From DSVZ01 sp037439785 (GTDB lineage Bacteria; Verrucomicrobiota; Verrucomicrobiia; Limisphaerales; J093): 64,000 bases of DNA. A program made the translations under genes and the position numbers. The stretch spans positions 62,001 through 126,000 of the forward strand of contig JBBIVJ010000005.1 in the NCBI GenBank assembly GCA_037439785.1, in the 5' to 3' direction. This document shows positions 32,529-42,886 of this stretch, piece after piece. A model generated the notes under the pieces. The model made no database searches and was not told the origin of the DNA. It was given only the letters and a program-made list of their open reading frames with translations. Every line of letters starts with the position of its first letter. Position 1 is the first letter of the stretch.

Positions 32529-35360
32529 GTGCACCCTTTGCCGCTGTGTTTCACGGTCGCCCTGGGGCTGGCGCTGGTCGCCGGCCGGGCCGCGGGCACA
32601 GACCCCTTGCAGGCTTACAACGTCGTCTGGGACAGCCCCAGCACCAACCATCAAGGCTCGATGCCACTGGGCAACGGCGAGGTGGCCCTCAACGCCTGGT
32701 TCACCCCCGACGGCGATCTGCACGTTTACGTGGCCAGGTCGGACGCCTGGGACGACTACGCCCGGCTGGTCAAGGTGGGCAAGGTCCGCTTCCGCCTCGA
32801 GCCCAATCCGCTGAGGGCCGGCCGCCCTTTCCGCCAGGAACTGCGCCTGCGCGATGCCACGCTGGAAATCACCGTCGGCGCTTCGCCGACCGGGACAGCC
32901 GCGGCCACGGCCGCCGTCCCGGCGCCGTTCCGGCTCCGGCTCTGGGTGGACGCGTTCGCGCCGGTGGCCCATCTCGAGGCGGAGGGCGAGACGCCCTTTG
33001 CCGTGACCGCCCACCTCGAGTTGTGGCGCACCCAGCGTCGCGAACTTGAACAACCGGAGGTCAGCGACGTCCTGCACGACCCGGCCCGGCCGGACCGCAA
33101 GCGCGCCCCGACCCTCCTCGAGCCGGACACCGTGCTGGACCTCGCCGGCGACCGCCTGGGCTGGTACCACCACAACGGCAAGTCCGTCGGCCCCCGCCTG
33201 CTGGCCGAGGTGCAGGGGCTGACCGGCTACGCCCGGCGCGACCCGCTGTTGCACCGGACCTTTGGCGGGCTGCTCACGGCCGCCGGTGCACAACGCCTGG
33301 ACCCGCACCGGCTGCGTTCGCCCGCCGCCACCCACCATCGCTTCAACCTCCACGTGCTTACCCGCCACCCCGCCACGCCCCAGGACTGGCTCGCGGACAT
33401 GGAAGAAAGGGTCCGGTGGCTGGAAGGCCGGGACTTTGCCGCGCGCCGGCAGGCCCACGAGCAATGGTGGCGGGAGTTTTGGGAACGAAGTTGGATTCGA
33501 GCCCGCCTCGCCCCCGGCGCCCGCCCGCTGCGGCTTCCCCTGGCGCCGACCAACACCCACCCCGTCCGGCTGGGCATGGACCAGGACGGGGGCAATCGCT
33601 TCGCGGGCAGCCTGGGCCGGGTGCAGGTCTTCGCCCGGCCGCTGAGCGCCGCCGAGGTCGCCGCGCTGGCCGCCACACCTGCCGAGGTGCTCCCCGCCGG
33701 GCGCGCGGGGCTGGAGTTTGCCGGGACGAACCTGGTTCCGCAGGCGCTGGCGGGCTCGACCGGCTGGCCTTTCGAGGAGGGATTCACCCTCGAGGTCTGG
33801 GCGCGGCCGCAGCGGCTGGGTCCCGGCGGGGCGCGGCTGGTGGACAAGCTCACGCCCGGACGGCAGGACGGTTTCCTGCTGGACACTCACCCGGGCCACA
33901 GCCTGCGGTTCATCTGCGGGGAGCAGGTGCTGGCGCTGCCGGAGGCCGCGCCCGCCGACCGGTGGACGCATGTTGTGGCGGTCGCCGACCCCGCGGCGGG
34001 GGGTTGCCGCCTGTATGTGAACGGCCGGCCGGTGGCGGACACGACCGGGGCGGTGATCCGGGACGACGCGGCCTACGTGAGCCAGATGTACCACCTGCAA
34101 CGATTCATTACCGCCTGCGCCGGCCGCGGCGCCCATCCCATCAAGTTCAACGGCTCGCTCTTCACCGTGCCGCCGGGGCCCACCGAGGCAGACCCCGACT
34201 ACCGCCGCTGGGGGCCCGGCTACTGGTGGCAGAACACCCGCCTGCCCTACATCAGCCTCAACACCTCGGGCGACTTCGACCTCCAGGAGCCGCTCTTCCG
34301 CATGTACGTGGACGAGCTGCTGCCCCTGTGCCGATACCGCACCCGCCTCTACCTCGGCCACGGCGGGGCGTTTTACCCGGAGTGCATGATGTTCTGGGGC
34401 GCGATCTTCAGCGAGACCTACGGCTGGACCCCCTTTGCCGAGCGCGCCGACAAACTCCAGGAAAGCGGCTGGCACAAGTGGGAATGGGTGGGCGGGCTCG
34501 AGCTGGCCTGGATGGCCCTGGACTACTTCGACCACACCCGCGACCGCGACTTCCTGCGCACCCGCGCCCTGCCCGTGACCCGGGAGGTGCTCACCTTCTT
34601 CGAGGAACACTACCCCACCAACGCCCACGGCCGGCTGGTCCTGCACCCGTCCCAGGCCCTGGAAACCTGGTGGCGCTGCACCAACGCCGCCCCCGAAGTG
34701 GCCGGCCTGCACGCCCTGACCGCCCGCCTGCTGGACCTGCCCGCCGCGGACCTGCCCGCCGCGGACCGCACCCTGGCCCGCCGCCTCCAGGCCAAACTGC
34801 CTCCGCTGCCGGTGCGCGAAGTCAACGGCCGTCTCACGCTGGCGCCGGCCGAGTTCTTCGCCGACAAGCGCAACATCGAAAACCCCGAACTCTACGCCGT
34901 GTTCCCCTTCCGGCTCTTCGCCTTCAACCGGCCGGACCTGGAGCGAGCGCTGACGGCGCTCGAGCTGCGGGAAGACCGCGGCCACTTCGGCTGGCGGCAG
35001 GACGACATCTTCATGGCTTACCTCGGCCGCACGGAGGAGGCGCGCCGGGCGGCGGTCAGCCGCGCCCGCACGCATGACCGGCAGGAGCGCTTCCCGGCCT
35101 TCTGGGGGCCGAACTATGACTGGACGCCCGACCAGGGCCACGGCGGGGTGTTGATGAAGGCCTTCCAGGCCATGCTGCTGCAGACCGACGGCGACGCCAT
35201 CTACCTGCTGCCGGCCTGGCCACGGGACTGGGAGGTGGACTTCCAGCTCCACGCCCCGCAACGCACGCTGGTCCGCGGCGTGTACCGCGGGGGGCGGTGG
35301 GAAACGCTGAGCGTGACCCCCGAGGCGCGCCGGCAGGACCTGAAGGTGGTGGGGCCGTGA
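32529..35360 (+). CDS. Secreted DUF5703 glycan-active protein with inserted LamG domain
   Basis: A 943-residue protein with a signal peptide (LPLCFTVALGLALVAGRAAG). The N-terminal DUF5703 domain starts YNVVWDSPSTNHQGSMPLGNG (~30-50; MPLGNGEVALNAWF is the core motif). A LamG/concanavalin-type segment occupies about residues 335-505 (GRVQVFARPLSAAEVAAL, FTLEVWARPQ, RLYVNGRPV). An (alpha/alpha)6-like catalytic region follows, with PDYRRWGPGYWWQNTRLPY (~557-575) and GHGGAFYPECMMFWG (~614-628). The C-terminus ends with a beta domain. The family belongs with glycoside hydrolase-like proteins of Verrucomicrobia, Planctomycetes and Bacteroidetes; the substrate is not known. The start is GTG 32529, supported by the signal peptide. 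Confidence 0.75.
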   Translation: MHPLPLCFTVALGLALVAGRAAGTDPLQAYNVVWDSPSTNHQGSMPLGNGEVALNAWFTPDGDLHVYVARSDAWDDYARLVKVGKVRFRLEPNPLRAGRPFRQELRLRDATLEITVGASPTGTAAATAAVPAPFRLRLWVDAFAPVAHLEAEGETPFAVTAHLELWRTQRRELEQPEVSDVLHDPARPDRKRAPTLLEPDTVLDLAGDRLGWYHHNGKSVGPRLLAEVQGLTGYARRDPLLHRTFGGLLTAAGAQRLDPHRLRSPAATHHRFNLHVLTRHPATPQDWLADMEERVRWLEGRDFAARRQAHEQWWREFWERSWIRARLAPGARPLRLPLAPTNTHPVRLGMDQDGGNRFAGSLGRVQVFARPLSAAEVAALAATPAEVLPAGRAGLEFAGTNLVPQALAGSTGWPFEEGFTLEVWARPQRLGPGGARLVDKLTPGRQDGFLLDTHPGHSLRFICGEQVLALPEAAPADRWTHVVAVADPAAGGCRLYVNGRPVADTTGAVIRDDAAYVSQMYHLQRFITACAGRGAHPIKFNGSLFTVPPGPTEADPDYRRWGPGYWWQNTRLPYISLNTSGDFDLQEPLFRMYVDELLPLCRYRTRLYLGHGGAFYPECMMFWGAIFSETYGWTPFAERADKLQESGWHKWEWVGGLELAWMALDYFDHTRDRDFLRTRALPVTREVLTFFEEHYPTNAHGRLVLHPSQALETWWRCTNAAPEVAGLHALTARLLDLPAADLPAADRTLARRLQAKLPPLPVREVNGRLTLAPAEFFADKRNIENPELYAVFPFRLFAFNRPDLERALTALELREDRGHFGWRQDDIFMAYLGRTEEARRAAVSRARTHDRQERFPAFWGPNYDWTPDQGHGGVLMKAFQAMLLQTDGDAIYLLPAWPRDWEVDFQLHAPQRTLVRGVYRGGRWETLSVTPEARRQDLKVVGP

Positions 35361-35403
35361 GCGGAGCGGGGCCGCCCACCGCCCCCGAGTGACGGCCACG
35401 GCC

Positions 35404-36945
35404 CTACTCCCACTCGATGGTGCCGGGGGGCTTGCTGGTGATGTCGAAGACGCAGCGGTTGACCCCGCGCACCTCGTTGATGATCCGGCTGGCCAGCCGC
35501 TCGAGCAGGGCATAGGGCAGCCGTACCCAGTCGGCGGTCATGCCGTCCTGGGATTCCACCGCGCGCACGGCGATGGTGTAGTCGTAGGTGCGCTCGTCGC
35601 CCATGACCCCCACGCTCTTGACCGGCAGCAGCACGGCGAAGCTCTGCCAGAGCTTCCGGTACCAGCCGCTGGCCTTCATTTCCTCGACCACGATGGCGTC
35701 GGCTTGGCGAAGGATGCGGAGCCGGGGGCGGGTAACTTCACCGATGATGCGCACCGCCAGGCCGGGGCCGGGGAAGGGCTGGCGCCAGACCACCTCCTCG
35801 GGCAGGCCCAGCTCGGTGCCCAGTTGGCGGACCTCGTCCTTGAACAGGCAGCGGAGCGGCTCGATCAGTTCCAGCCGCATGCGCCGGGGCAGGCCGCCCA
35901 CGTTGTGGTGGCTCTTGATCAGGGCCGCGGGGTTGCCGCCGATGGGCACCGACTCGATCACGTCCGGGTAGAGGGTGCCCTGGGCCAGGAACCGCGCCGG
36001 CCCCACGTGGTGCAGGGCATCCTCGAAGACCTCGATGAAGGTGCGGCCGATGATCTTGCGCTTGCGCTCGGGATCGGTCACCCCGCGCAGGCGACGCAGA
36101 AACAGCCCGGCGGCGTTGGCGTAGTGGAGCCGGATGTGGAAGTGACGGCCGAAGACCTCGCGCACCACCTCCGGCTCGCGGGCGCGCAGCACGCCGTTGT
36201 TGACGAAGATGCAGGTGAGCTGGTCGCCCACCGCCCGGTGCAGCAGCGCCGCCGCCACGCTGGAGTCCACCCCGCCGCTCAGGCCCAGGATCACGCGCTC
36301 GCTGCCCACCCGCGCGCGGATGTCCGCCACCGCCTGGTCCACGTACCGGCGCATGGTCCAGGTGCGCCGGCAGCCGCAGATACGGTGCACGAAGTTGCCC
36401 AGCACCTCCCGGCCCCGCGGCGTGTGCGCGACCTCGGGGTGGAACTGGATGCCGTAAAAGCGCCGGCGCTCGTCCGCGATGGCGGCGTACTCGGAGTTCT
36501 CGGTGCGGGCCACGGGCCGGAAGCCCGCGGGCAGGCGGGTGAGCTTGTCGCCGTGGGAATTCCAGACCTGGAGCGTGGCGGGCAGGCCGTGGAACAGCGG
36601 GCAGTCGCGGCGGGTGAGGGTGAGGGTGCCCTTGCCGTACTCGCGCTTGTCCCCCGGCTCGACCTTGCCGCCCAGGAAGTGCCCGAGCAGTTGCACGCCG
36701 TAGCAGATGCCCAGCACGGGCACGCCCAACGTGAAGATGCCGGGGTCCGGCAACGGCGCGCGCGGGGCGTACACGCTGGCCGGGCCGCCGGACAGGATCA
36801 GGCCGCGGGGCTGCTGGCGGGTCAGCTCCGCCGCGGGGGTGTGGTAGGGCAGGATCGTCGAGTACACCTGCGCCTCCCGCACCCGGCGGGCGATGACCTG
36901 GGTGTACTGCGAACCGAAGTCCAGGATGACGATGTGTTCGGTCAT
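35404..36945 (-). CDS. guaA: GMP synthase (glutamine-hydrolysing)
   Basis: A 513-residue two-domain enzyme that aminates XMP to GMP. The glutaminase half starts HIVILDFGSQYTQVIARRV (~4-22) and has the nucleophile Cys in VLGICYGVQLLG (~78-89) and FHPEVAHT (~170). The PP-loop ATP site is LGLSGGVDSSVAAALLH (~220-236). The C-terminal dimer domain ends KPPGTIEWE. The stop is 43 bp past the DUF5703 gene on the opposite strand. Between its start and the topB end (36946-37183) nothing is recognised. Confidence 0.96.
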   Translation of the reverse strand: MTEHIVILDFGSQYTQVIARRVREAQVYSTILPYHTPAAELTRQQPRGLILSGGPASVYAPRAPLPDPGIFTLGVPVLGICYGVQLLGHFLGGKVEPGDKREYGKGTLTLTRRDCPLFHGLPATLQVWNSHGDKLTRLPAGFRPVARTENSEYAAIADERRRFYGIQFHPEVAHTPRGREVLGNFVHRICGCRRTWTMRRYVDQAVADIRARVGSERVILGLSGGVDSSVAAALLHRAVGDQLTCIFVNNGVLRAREPEVVREVFGRHFHIRLHYANAAGLFLRRLRGVTDPERKRKIIGRTFIEVFEDALHHVGPARFLAQGTLYPDVIESVPIGGNPAALIKSHHNVGGLPRRMRLELIEPLRCLFKDEVRQLGTELGLPEEVVWRQPFPGPGLAVRIIGEVTRPRLRILRQADAIVVEEMKASGWYRKLWQSFAVLLPVKSVGVMGDERTYDYTIAVRAVESQDGMTADWVRLPYALLERLASRIINEVRGVNRCVFDITSKPPGTIEWE

Positions 36946-37183
36946 GTCAGCAGCGAGGACGGGCGCCGGCGTCTCGCGTGCGGCCGCCCCGCCCGGCGGG
37001 GCGTCGGGCAGGAGGCAAACAAATCAGGGCTCCACCCGGAGCCCCGGCAGCAAAAACAGTTTCGCCCTGTACGGTCGTTGCGGAACAGGCGCCCAAGCAA
37101 TCACCCGCCGGGCGGGGCGTCAACCGATTTTCCCGGCGACGCCGGACCTGCTGGTCCGCCCCCGGTCCAGCCCGCGCAGCCGC

Positions 37184-40033
37184 TCAGGCGCCGGGGAACT
37201 CGAAGCCCACCTTGCCCTTCTCATCGAGCACCAGGCAGGCGGCAAAGGGCCGGCCGGTCTTGCGGGAGACAAACCGGTCGAAGCGGTCGGTCCGCCGCTC
37301 GGTCAACAGCTTGACCATCTGCTCGCGGGGGATGGGTTGCTCGAGGACCACCTTGCCGGACCGGAACTTGCACGGGCGGTTCTCGCGCTGGGTGTGTTCG
37401 CACCGGTAATCGGTTTCGGTCTCGAACACCCGTCCCCCACACTGCGGGCAGGGGCCCACCGGTTCCAGGCCGGTGAAGTCCACCGGCGGGGGCGGCGCCG
37501 CAGGCGGAGTCTTGGTCCGGCGGGGGCCGCCGGCGCGCGCGCGGGCCTCGCGCGGGACGAACTCGAACTCGACCTTGCCGTCCTTGAGCACCAGCAAGGC
37601 CTCGAACTTGCGGCCGGTACGCTTGGAGACGAAGCCCGGTAACAGGTCGGTTTTGCCCTCGGCCAGCAGCTTGGCGCACTGCGCCGGCTCGAGGGGCTGC
37701 TGCAAAATCACCTTGCCCACCTTGAAACGGCAGGCGGGGTCCGGCCCCGCTGCCTTCTCGCACACGTAGTTCATGCCGGCATCATGGACCGCCCCGCCGC
37801 AGGCGGGGCAGCGTCCCAGCGGGGTCTGGCCGGTGAAATCCGGCGCCGTCGCCGCGGCCGGCTCGCCGTTCTCGGCGGCCGCGCCGCCGCCGTTGCCGCC
37901 GCCCGCGCCGAAGTCGAACTCGGCCTTGAAGTCCGGCGCCGGCCCCAACTTCATCAGGGCATTGAACGGCCGGCCGCGCTTGCTGCGGAAGCCCTGCAGG
38001 GGGCCGACGCGCCCTTCCCGGAGCAGGGTTTCGACCTCCGCCGGCTCGAACTGGCGGCCGAGGATGATCTTGTAGAGCGCCCAGCCGCAGCGGACGCACT
38101 GAAAGGTCTTGTACTTTTCGTGCACCTCGCCGCCGCATCTGGGGCAGGGCGTCGGCAGCACGCCGAAATCCCCCGGCACGGTGTCGTGTTCGTAGGAGCG
38201 GGCGCGCTCGACGATGTGGCGGGTCATCTCGGCGATGCCGCGCATGAACTCCTCGCGCCGGAGCCGGCCGTGCTCCATCTGCTTGAGGCGGTATTCCCAG
38301 TCGCCGGTCAGCTCGGGCTTGGTCAGTTCCTCGGTGCCCAGGCCGCGGAGCAGGGTGAGCAGGGAGAAGGCCTTGGCGGTGGGCACCAGTTCCTTGCCCT
38401 GCCGAACCAGGTAATGCTCCTGAAGCAGGCCCTCGATGATGGCCGCCCGCGTGGCCGGCGTGCCCAGCCCCTTTTCGGCCATGGCCTCGCGCAGTTCGTC
38501 GTCCTCGACCAGTTTGCCCGCCCCTTCCATGGCGCTGAGCAGGGTGGCCTCGGTGTAGCGCGGGGGCGGCTTGGTCTGGAGCAGTTTGACCTCGATCGCA
38601 GGGGTCTGGACGGTCTCGCCAGGCTGCACCGGCACCAGGGCGGGGGCATCGGGGTTCGCGACTTCGCCGCCGTACACCACGCGCCAGCCGGGCCGGATCA
38701 GGACACGGCCCTCGGTTTTGAACGGTTCGCTCTCGACGCGGGTGATGCGGGTGGTGACCAGGTATTCGGCCGGCGGGTAGAACACCGCCAGGAACCGCCG
38801 CACCACGCAGTCGTAGAGCATGCGCTCCGCCTCGGTCAGGTGGCCGGGGGGCTGGGGCGTGGGGATGATCGCGAAGTGGTCGCTGACCCGCGCGTTGTCG
38901 AACACCCGCCGGTTGCCGGGCCGGACCCACTGCTCGTGCAGGATTTCCTCGGCAAAGGGCCGGTAGGCCTCCTCCCGCAATGCTTCGAGGGTGGTGCGGA
39001 CGGTGTCCGGGTAATCCTCCGGGAGGTGCCGGGAATCGGTGCGGGGGTAGGTCAGGACCTTGTGTTTTTCGTACAAGGCCTGGGCCAGGGCGAGGGTTTG
39101 CCGGGCACTGAAGCCGAAGCGGGCGTTGGCCTCGCGCTGGAGGCTGGTCAGGTCGAACAACAGCGGCGGCAGTTGGGTGCTGGGCTTGCTCTCCTCGGTG
39201 ACCTCCCCCGGCCGGCCCAGGCACCGGGCGCGGATGGCCTCGGCGCGGGCGGCATCCCAGAGCCGCTCCGGCCGCAGGTCGGGGTCGGCATCGCGGGCCG
39301 GGTTCTTTTTGAACTGCTCGTCGAACCAGCGGCCGGTGTAGGTGCCGGCGGCGGCGGCGAAGGTGGCGTGGACCTCCCAGTAATCGCGGGGCACGAACTT
39401 GCGGATGCGGTCCTCGCGCTCGACCAGGATGGCCAGAGTGGGGGTTTGCACGCGGCCCACGGTGGTCTTCACGAATCCGCCGGACTTCGAATTGAAGGCG
39501 GTCATGGCGCGCGTGCCATTGATGCCCACCAACCAGTCGGCCTCGCTGCGGCTGACGGCGGCGTCGGCCAGGCCGCGCATCGCCTCGTCGGAGCGCAGGT
39601 GGGCGAAGGCGTCCCGGATGGCCGCCGGGGTCATGCTCTGGAGCCAGAGCCGCTGCACCGGCTGGCGGGCACCGGTGTATTGGAGGAGGTAGCGGAAGAT
39701 CAGCTCGCCCTCCCGGCCGGCGTCACAGGCGTTGATGATCCGGGTGACGTCCGGCCGGCGGATCAGCCGCTCGATGGCCTTGAGGCGTTCGGCGGCCTTC
39801 TCGCGGGGCTTGAGCTCGAAGCGGGGGGGGATCACCGGCAGGGCGGCAAAGGTCCACTTGCCCCGTCGGGGCTGGAACTCTTCCGGGGCGTCAATCTCCA
39901 GCAGGTGCCCGAGGGCCGAGGTGATGACGTACTGGTCGTTCTCGTAGTGGTCGCCGGTCTTCCGCGCCTTCAACACGCGGGCGAGGTCGGCGGCAACCGA
40001 GGGTTTCTCTGCGATGACCAGGGCCTTGGACAT
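37184..40033 (-). CDS. topB: DNA topoisomerase III with C-terminal zinc-type repeats
   Basis: A 949-residue type IA topoisomerase. The Toprim domain begins ALVIAEKPSVAADLARVL (~4-21) and has NACDAGREGELIFRY (~102-116). The active-site Tyr is in VLTYPRTDSRHLP (~320-332). The tail carries several topo C-repeat modules with zinc-like sites: PTPCPRCGGEVHEK with CVRCGW (~624-648), CPACGGAVHDAG with CEKAAGPDPAC, and CPQCGGRVFETETDYRC. The tail makes it much longer than E. coli TopB (~650 residues). It relaxes negatively supercoiled DNA and resolves recombination or replication intermediates. It converges with nothing and is followed by guaA on the same strand. Confidence 0.93.
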   Translation of the reverse strand: MSKALVIAEKPSVAADLARVLKARKTGDHYENDQYVITSALGHLLEIDAPEEFQPRRGKWTFAALPVIPPRFELKPREKAAERLKAIERLIRRPDVTRIINACDAGREGELIFRYLLQYTGARQPVQRLWLQSMTPAAIRDAFAHLRSDEAMRGLADAAVSRSEADWLVGINGTRAMTAFNSKSGGFVKTTVGRVQTPTLAILVEREDRIRKFVPRDYWEVHATFAAAAGTYTGRWFDEQFKKNPARDADPDLRPERLWDAARAEAIRARCLGRPGEVTEESKPSTQLPPLLFDLTSLQREANARFGFSARQTLALAQALYEKHKVLTYPRTDSRHLPEDYPDTVRTTLEALREEAYRPFAEEILHEQWVRPGNRRVFDNARVSDHFAIIPTPQPPGHLTEAERMLYDCVVRRFLAVFYPPAEYLVTTRITRVESEPFKTEGRVLIRPGWRVVYGGEVANPDAPALVPVQPGETVQTPAIEVKLLQTKPPPRYTEATLLSAMEGAGKLVEDDELREAMAEKGLGTPATRAAIIEGLLQEHYLVRQGKELVPTAKAFSLLTLLRGLGTEELTKPELTGDWEYRLKQMEHGRLRREEFMRGIAEMTRHIVERARSYEHDTVPGDFGVLPTPCPRCGGEVHEKYKTFQCVRCGWALYKIILGRQFEPAEVETLLREGRVGPLQGFRSKRGRPFNALMKLGPAPDFKAEFDFGAGGGNGGGAAAENGEPAAATAPDFTGQTPLGRCPACGGAVHDAGMNYVCEKAAGPDPACRFKVGKVILQQPLEPAQCAKLLAEGKTDLLPGFVSKRTGRKFEALLVLKDGKVEFEFVPREARARAGGPRRTKTPPAAPPPPVDFTGLEPVGPCPQCGGRVFETETDYRCEHTQRENRPCKFRSGKVVLEQPIPREQMVKLLTERRTDRFDRFVSRKTGRPFAACLVLDEKGKVGFEFPGA

Positions 40034-40196
40034 GCACCATGACGGCGGAGGGCGGCCCCGGCGTCCGGGAAAAGCCGCGGCCGCCTCCTGCGCGGGAGCG
40101 GAAACTGACCAAAAGCCGCCGCCAAGTCAAAGGCGCAGTCCATCCCGCCCCGGACGCGCCGACCGGCCGACTGGTCCTCCCCCGGCTCGCCGGCCT

Positions 40197-40225
40197 TTGA
40201 CAAGCGCCGGCCGGCTGATTAGCGT
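40197..40225 (+). promoter_or_regulatory. Candidate promoter of the HIT-phoH-ybeY-recO operon
   Basis: A perfect TTGACA (40197-40202), a 17-bp spacer and TAGCGT (40220-40225) end 7 nt before ATG 40233. The predicted transcript starts at or next to the ATG. Confidence 0.6.
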
Positions 40226-40232
40226 GGCCAAC

Positions 40233-40742
40233 ATGGATCACCTCCACGCCCCGTGGCGGATCGAATACATTCTGGTGCCCAAGCCGAAGCAGGACCGGTC
40301 GCTCTTCACCCGCATCGTCCAGTCGGACGATGACGAGGGCAACCACGTCCTGGCCCGCGGGCGGACCTGCTTTGCCATGCTCAACGCCTACCCCTACAAC
40401 GGCGGCCACCTCATGGTCGTGCCCTACAAACAGACGGCGGACTTCAACGACCTGAGCGATCAGGAACTGCTCGAACTGTGGCACCTGACCCGCCGCTGCC
40501 TCAACGCCCTCAAGCGCACCATGAACCCCGACGGCTTCAACCTGGGCATCAACCTGGGGCGCGTGGCCGGCGCCGGGGTCGAGGAACATCTCCACCTCCA
40601 CGTCGTCCCCCGCTGGAACGGCGACACCAATTTCATGCCCGTGCTGGCCGATACCTCCGTCATCCCCGAAGCCCTCCGCGACGTCGCCGCCCGCCTGCGC
40701 GCCGCCCTGGCCGAGGACCCCGCCCCGGCCCCCGCCACCTGA
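40233..40742 (+). CDS. HIT family nucleotide hydrolase/phosphorylase
   Basis: A 169-residue HIT protein. The catalytic triad motif is HLHLHVVPRWNGDTNFMP (~113-130), and the N-terminal nucleotide-binding half has LNAYPYNGGHLMVVPYK (~51-67). The sequence is of the Ap4A-phosphorylase-like branch seen in bacteria and actinobacterial homologues. It probably removes dinucleoside polyphosphates or AMP conjugates. The start is set by a strong promoter just upstream and by homology from IEYILVPK. The stop is 1 nt before the phoH ATG, making it first in the operon. Confidence 0.9.
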   Translation: MDHLHAPWRIEYILVPKPKQDRSLFTRIVQSDDDEGNHVLARGRTCFAMLNAYPYNGGHLMVVPYKQTADFNDLSDQELLELWHLTRRCLNALKRTMNPDGFNLGINLGRVAGAGVEEHLHLHVVPRWNGDTNFMPVLADTSVIPEALRDVAARLRAALAEDPAPAPAT

Positions 40743-40743
40743 C

Positions 40744-41699
<956 letters not shown>

Positions 41700-41703
<4 letters not shown>

Positions 41704-42203
41704 ACCGCCCCCGCCTCCGGGTTCGCAACCGTCAGCGTGCCCGCCGACTCGACGCCCGGCTCCTGGAAACCCTCGGTCGCGCCGCCCTGGCCCAGCCCGA
41801 ACTGGCCGCCCTGCCCCCCGCCACCGAGTTGGACGTCCTCCTGGTCGGCGATGCCACCATCCAGCAGCTCAACCAGCGCCTCCTCCGCCACGCCGGCCCC
41901 ACCGACGTGATCACCCTCGACTACGGCCCCGCCCCCGCGGGCGGTCCCGCCCCCCGCCCGCGCTGCACCGAACTGTTCCTGGGCGTGCCCGAGGCCTACC
42001 GGCAGGCCCGTCGTTATCGCACCAGCGGACCCGCCGAACTGGTGCGCTACCTCGTCCACGGCCTGCTCCACCTGGCGGGGCATGACGACCAAACCCCCGC
42101 CGCACGCCGGCGCATGCAACGGGCGGAAGACCGGCTGGTGCGGCGGCTGGCCGCGCAATTTGACTTCGCCCGGCTGGCGGCCCACCCTTCCCGCCGCGCG
42201 TGA
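41700..42203 (+). CDS. ybeY: rRNA maturation endoribonuclease YbeY
   Basis: A 167-residue metallo-RNase for 16S rRNA 3'-end maturation and ribosome quality control. The zinc motif is VHGLLHLAGHDDQTP (~119-133), with three His in H-x3-H-x5-H order. NQRLLRHAGPTDVITLDYG (~60-78) is the family's central segment. The start overlaps phoH by 4 nt and the stop overlaps the DUF502 gene by 4 nt. Confidence 0.94.
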
Positions 42204-42886
42204 AAACGCAGCTCCAAATCTGGCGGGCCAACTTCTTCACCGGCCTGGCGGTGGTGCTGCCGGTGGTACTGACCCTGATCATCCTCAAATGGGGATTCGG
42301 AACCATCGCCGGCATCACGGACACGTTGCTGTTCTTCGTACCCAGGGAGATCACGCGGGCCGACGGCGGCCGCGGCCCCACCTACTGGTACTGGAGCCTG
42401 GCGTCGTTCGGGCTGGCGGTGGTCCTCATCACCGCCGTCGGTCGGGCCACTCGCTACTATGTCGGCAAACGGCTGGTCCAGGCGGTGGACATGCTCATGC
42501 GGCGGGTGCCGCTGCTGAACAAAATCTACGGCACCATCCATCAGGTGAACGAGGCCTTCACCACCAGCTCGAAATCCTCCTTCAAGCAGGTGGTGCTCAT
42601 TGAGTACCCCCGCCGCGGCATGTACGTCATCGGCTTCCTGACCAGCGACTCCATCCCCGAGCCCGAGGCCCGGCTGGGCCGCAAGCTCGACGGCGTCTTC
42701 GTGCCCACCACCCCCAACCCCACCAGCGGCTTCCTGGTCATCGTGCCGGACGAGGACGTCATCCGCCTGAGCATGCCGGTGAGCGACGGCATCAAGTACA
42801 TCTTCAGCGTCGGCTCGGTGGTGCCGCCCTACGCGGTGGCACAGGCGCGGGAACAGGGCGTGCTGCCGGTCCCCGCCGGGCCATGA
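42200..42886 (+). CDS. DUF502 family membrane protein
   Basis: A 228-residue protein with two membrane helices (residues ~9-30 and ~72-92) joined by a short loop, then a soluble beta-rich domain. Family features include ANFFTGLAVVLPVVLTLIIL near the start, RRVPLLNKIYGTIHQV (~98-113), VVLIEYPRRGMYVIGFLT (~132-149) and FVPTTPNPTSGFLVIVP (~172-188). Function is unknown; DUF502 proteins are common inner-membrane proteins. The start is GTG 42200, overlapping the ybeY stop; no ATG is available nearby. Confidence 0.87.
   Translation: MKTQLQIWRANFFTGLAVVLPVVLTLIILKWGFGTIAGITDTLLFFVPREITRADGGRGPTYWYWSLASFGLAVVLITAVGRATRYYVGKRLVQAVDMLMRRVPLLNKIYGTIHQVNEAFTTSSKSSFKQVVLIEYPRRGMYVIGFLTSDSIPEPEARLGRKLDGVFVPTTPNPTSGFLVIVPDEDVIRLSMPVSDGIKYIFSVGSVVPPYAVAQAREQGVLPVPAGP

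Noticed and set aside
32058..35513. An 1151-residue minus-strand open frame
   Set aside because: It lies opposite the GT39 and DUF5703 genes, has no motifs, and has shadow-type composition.
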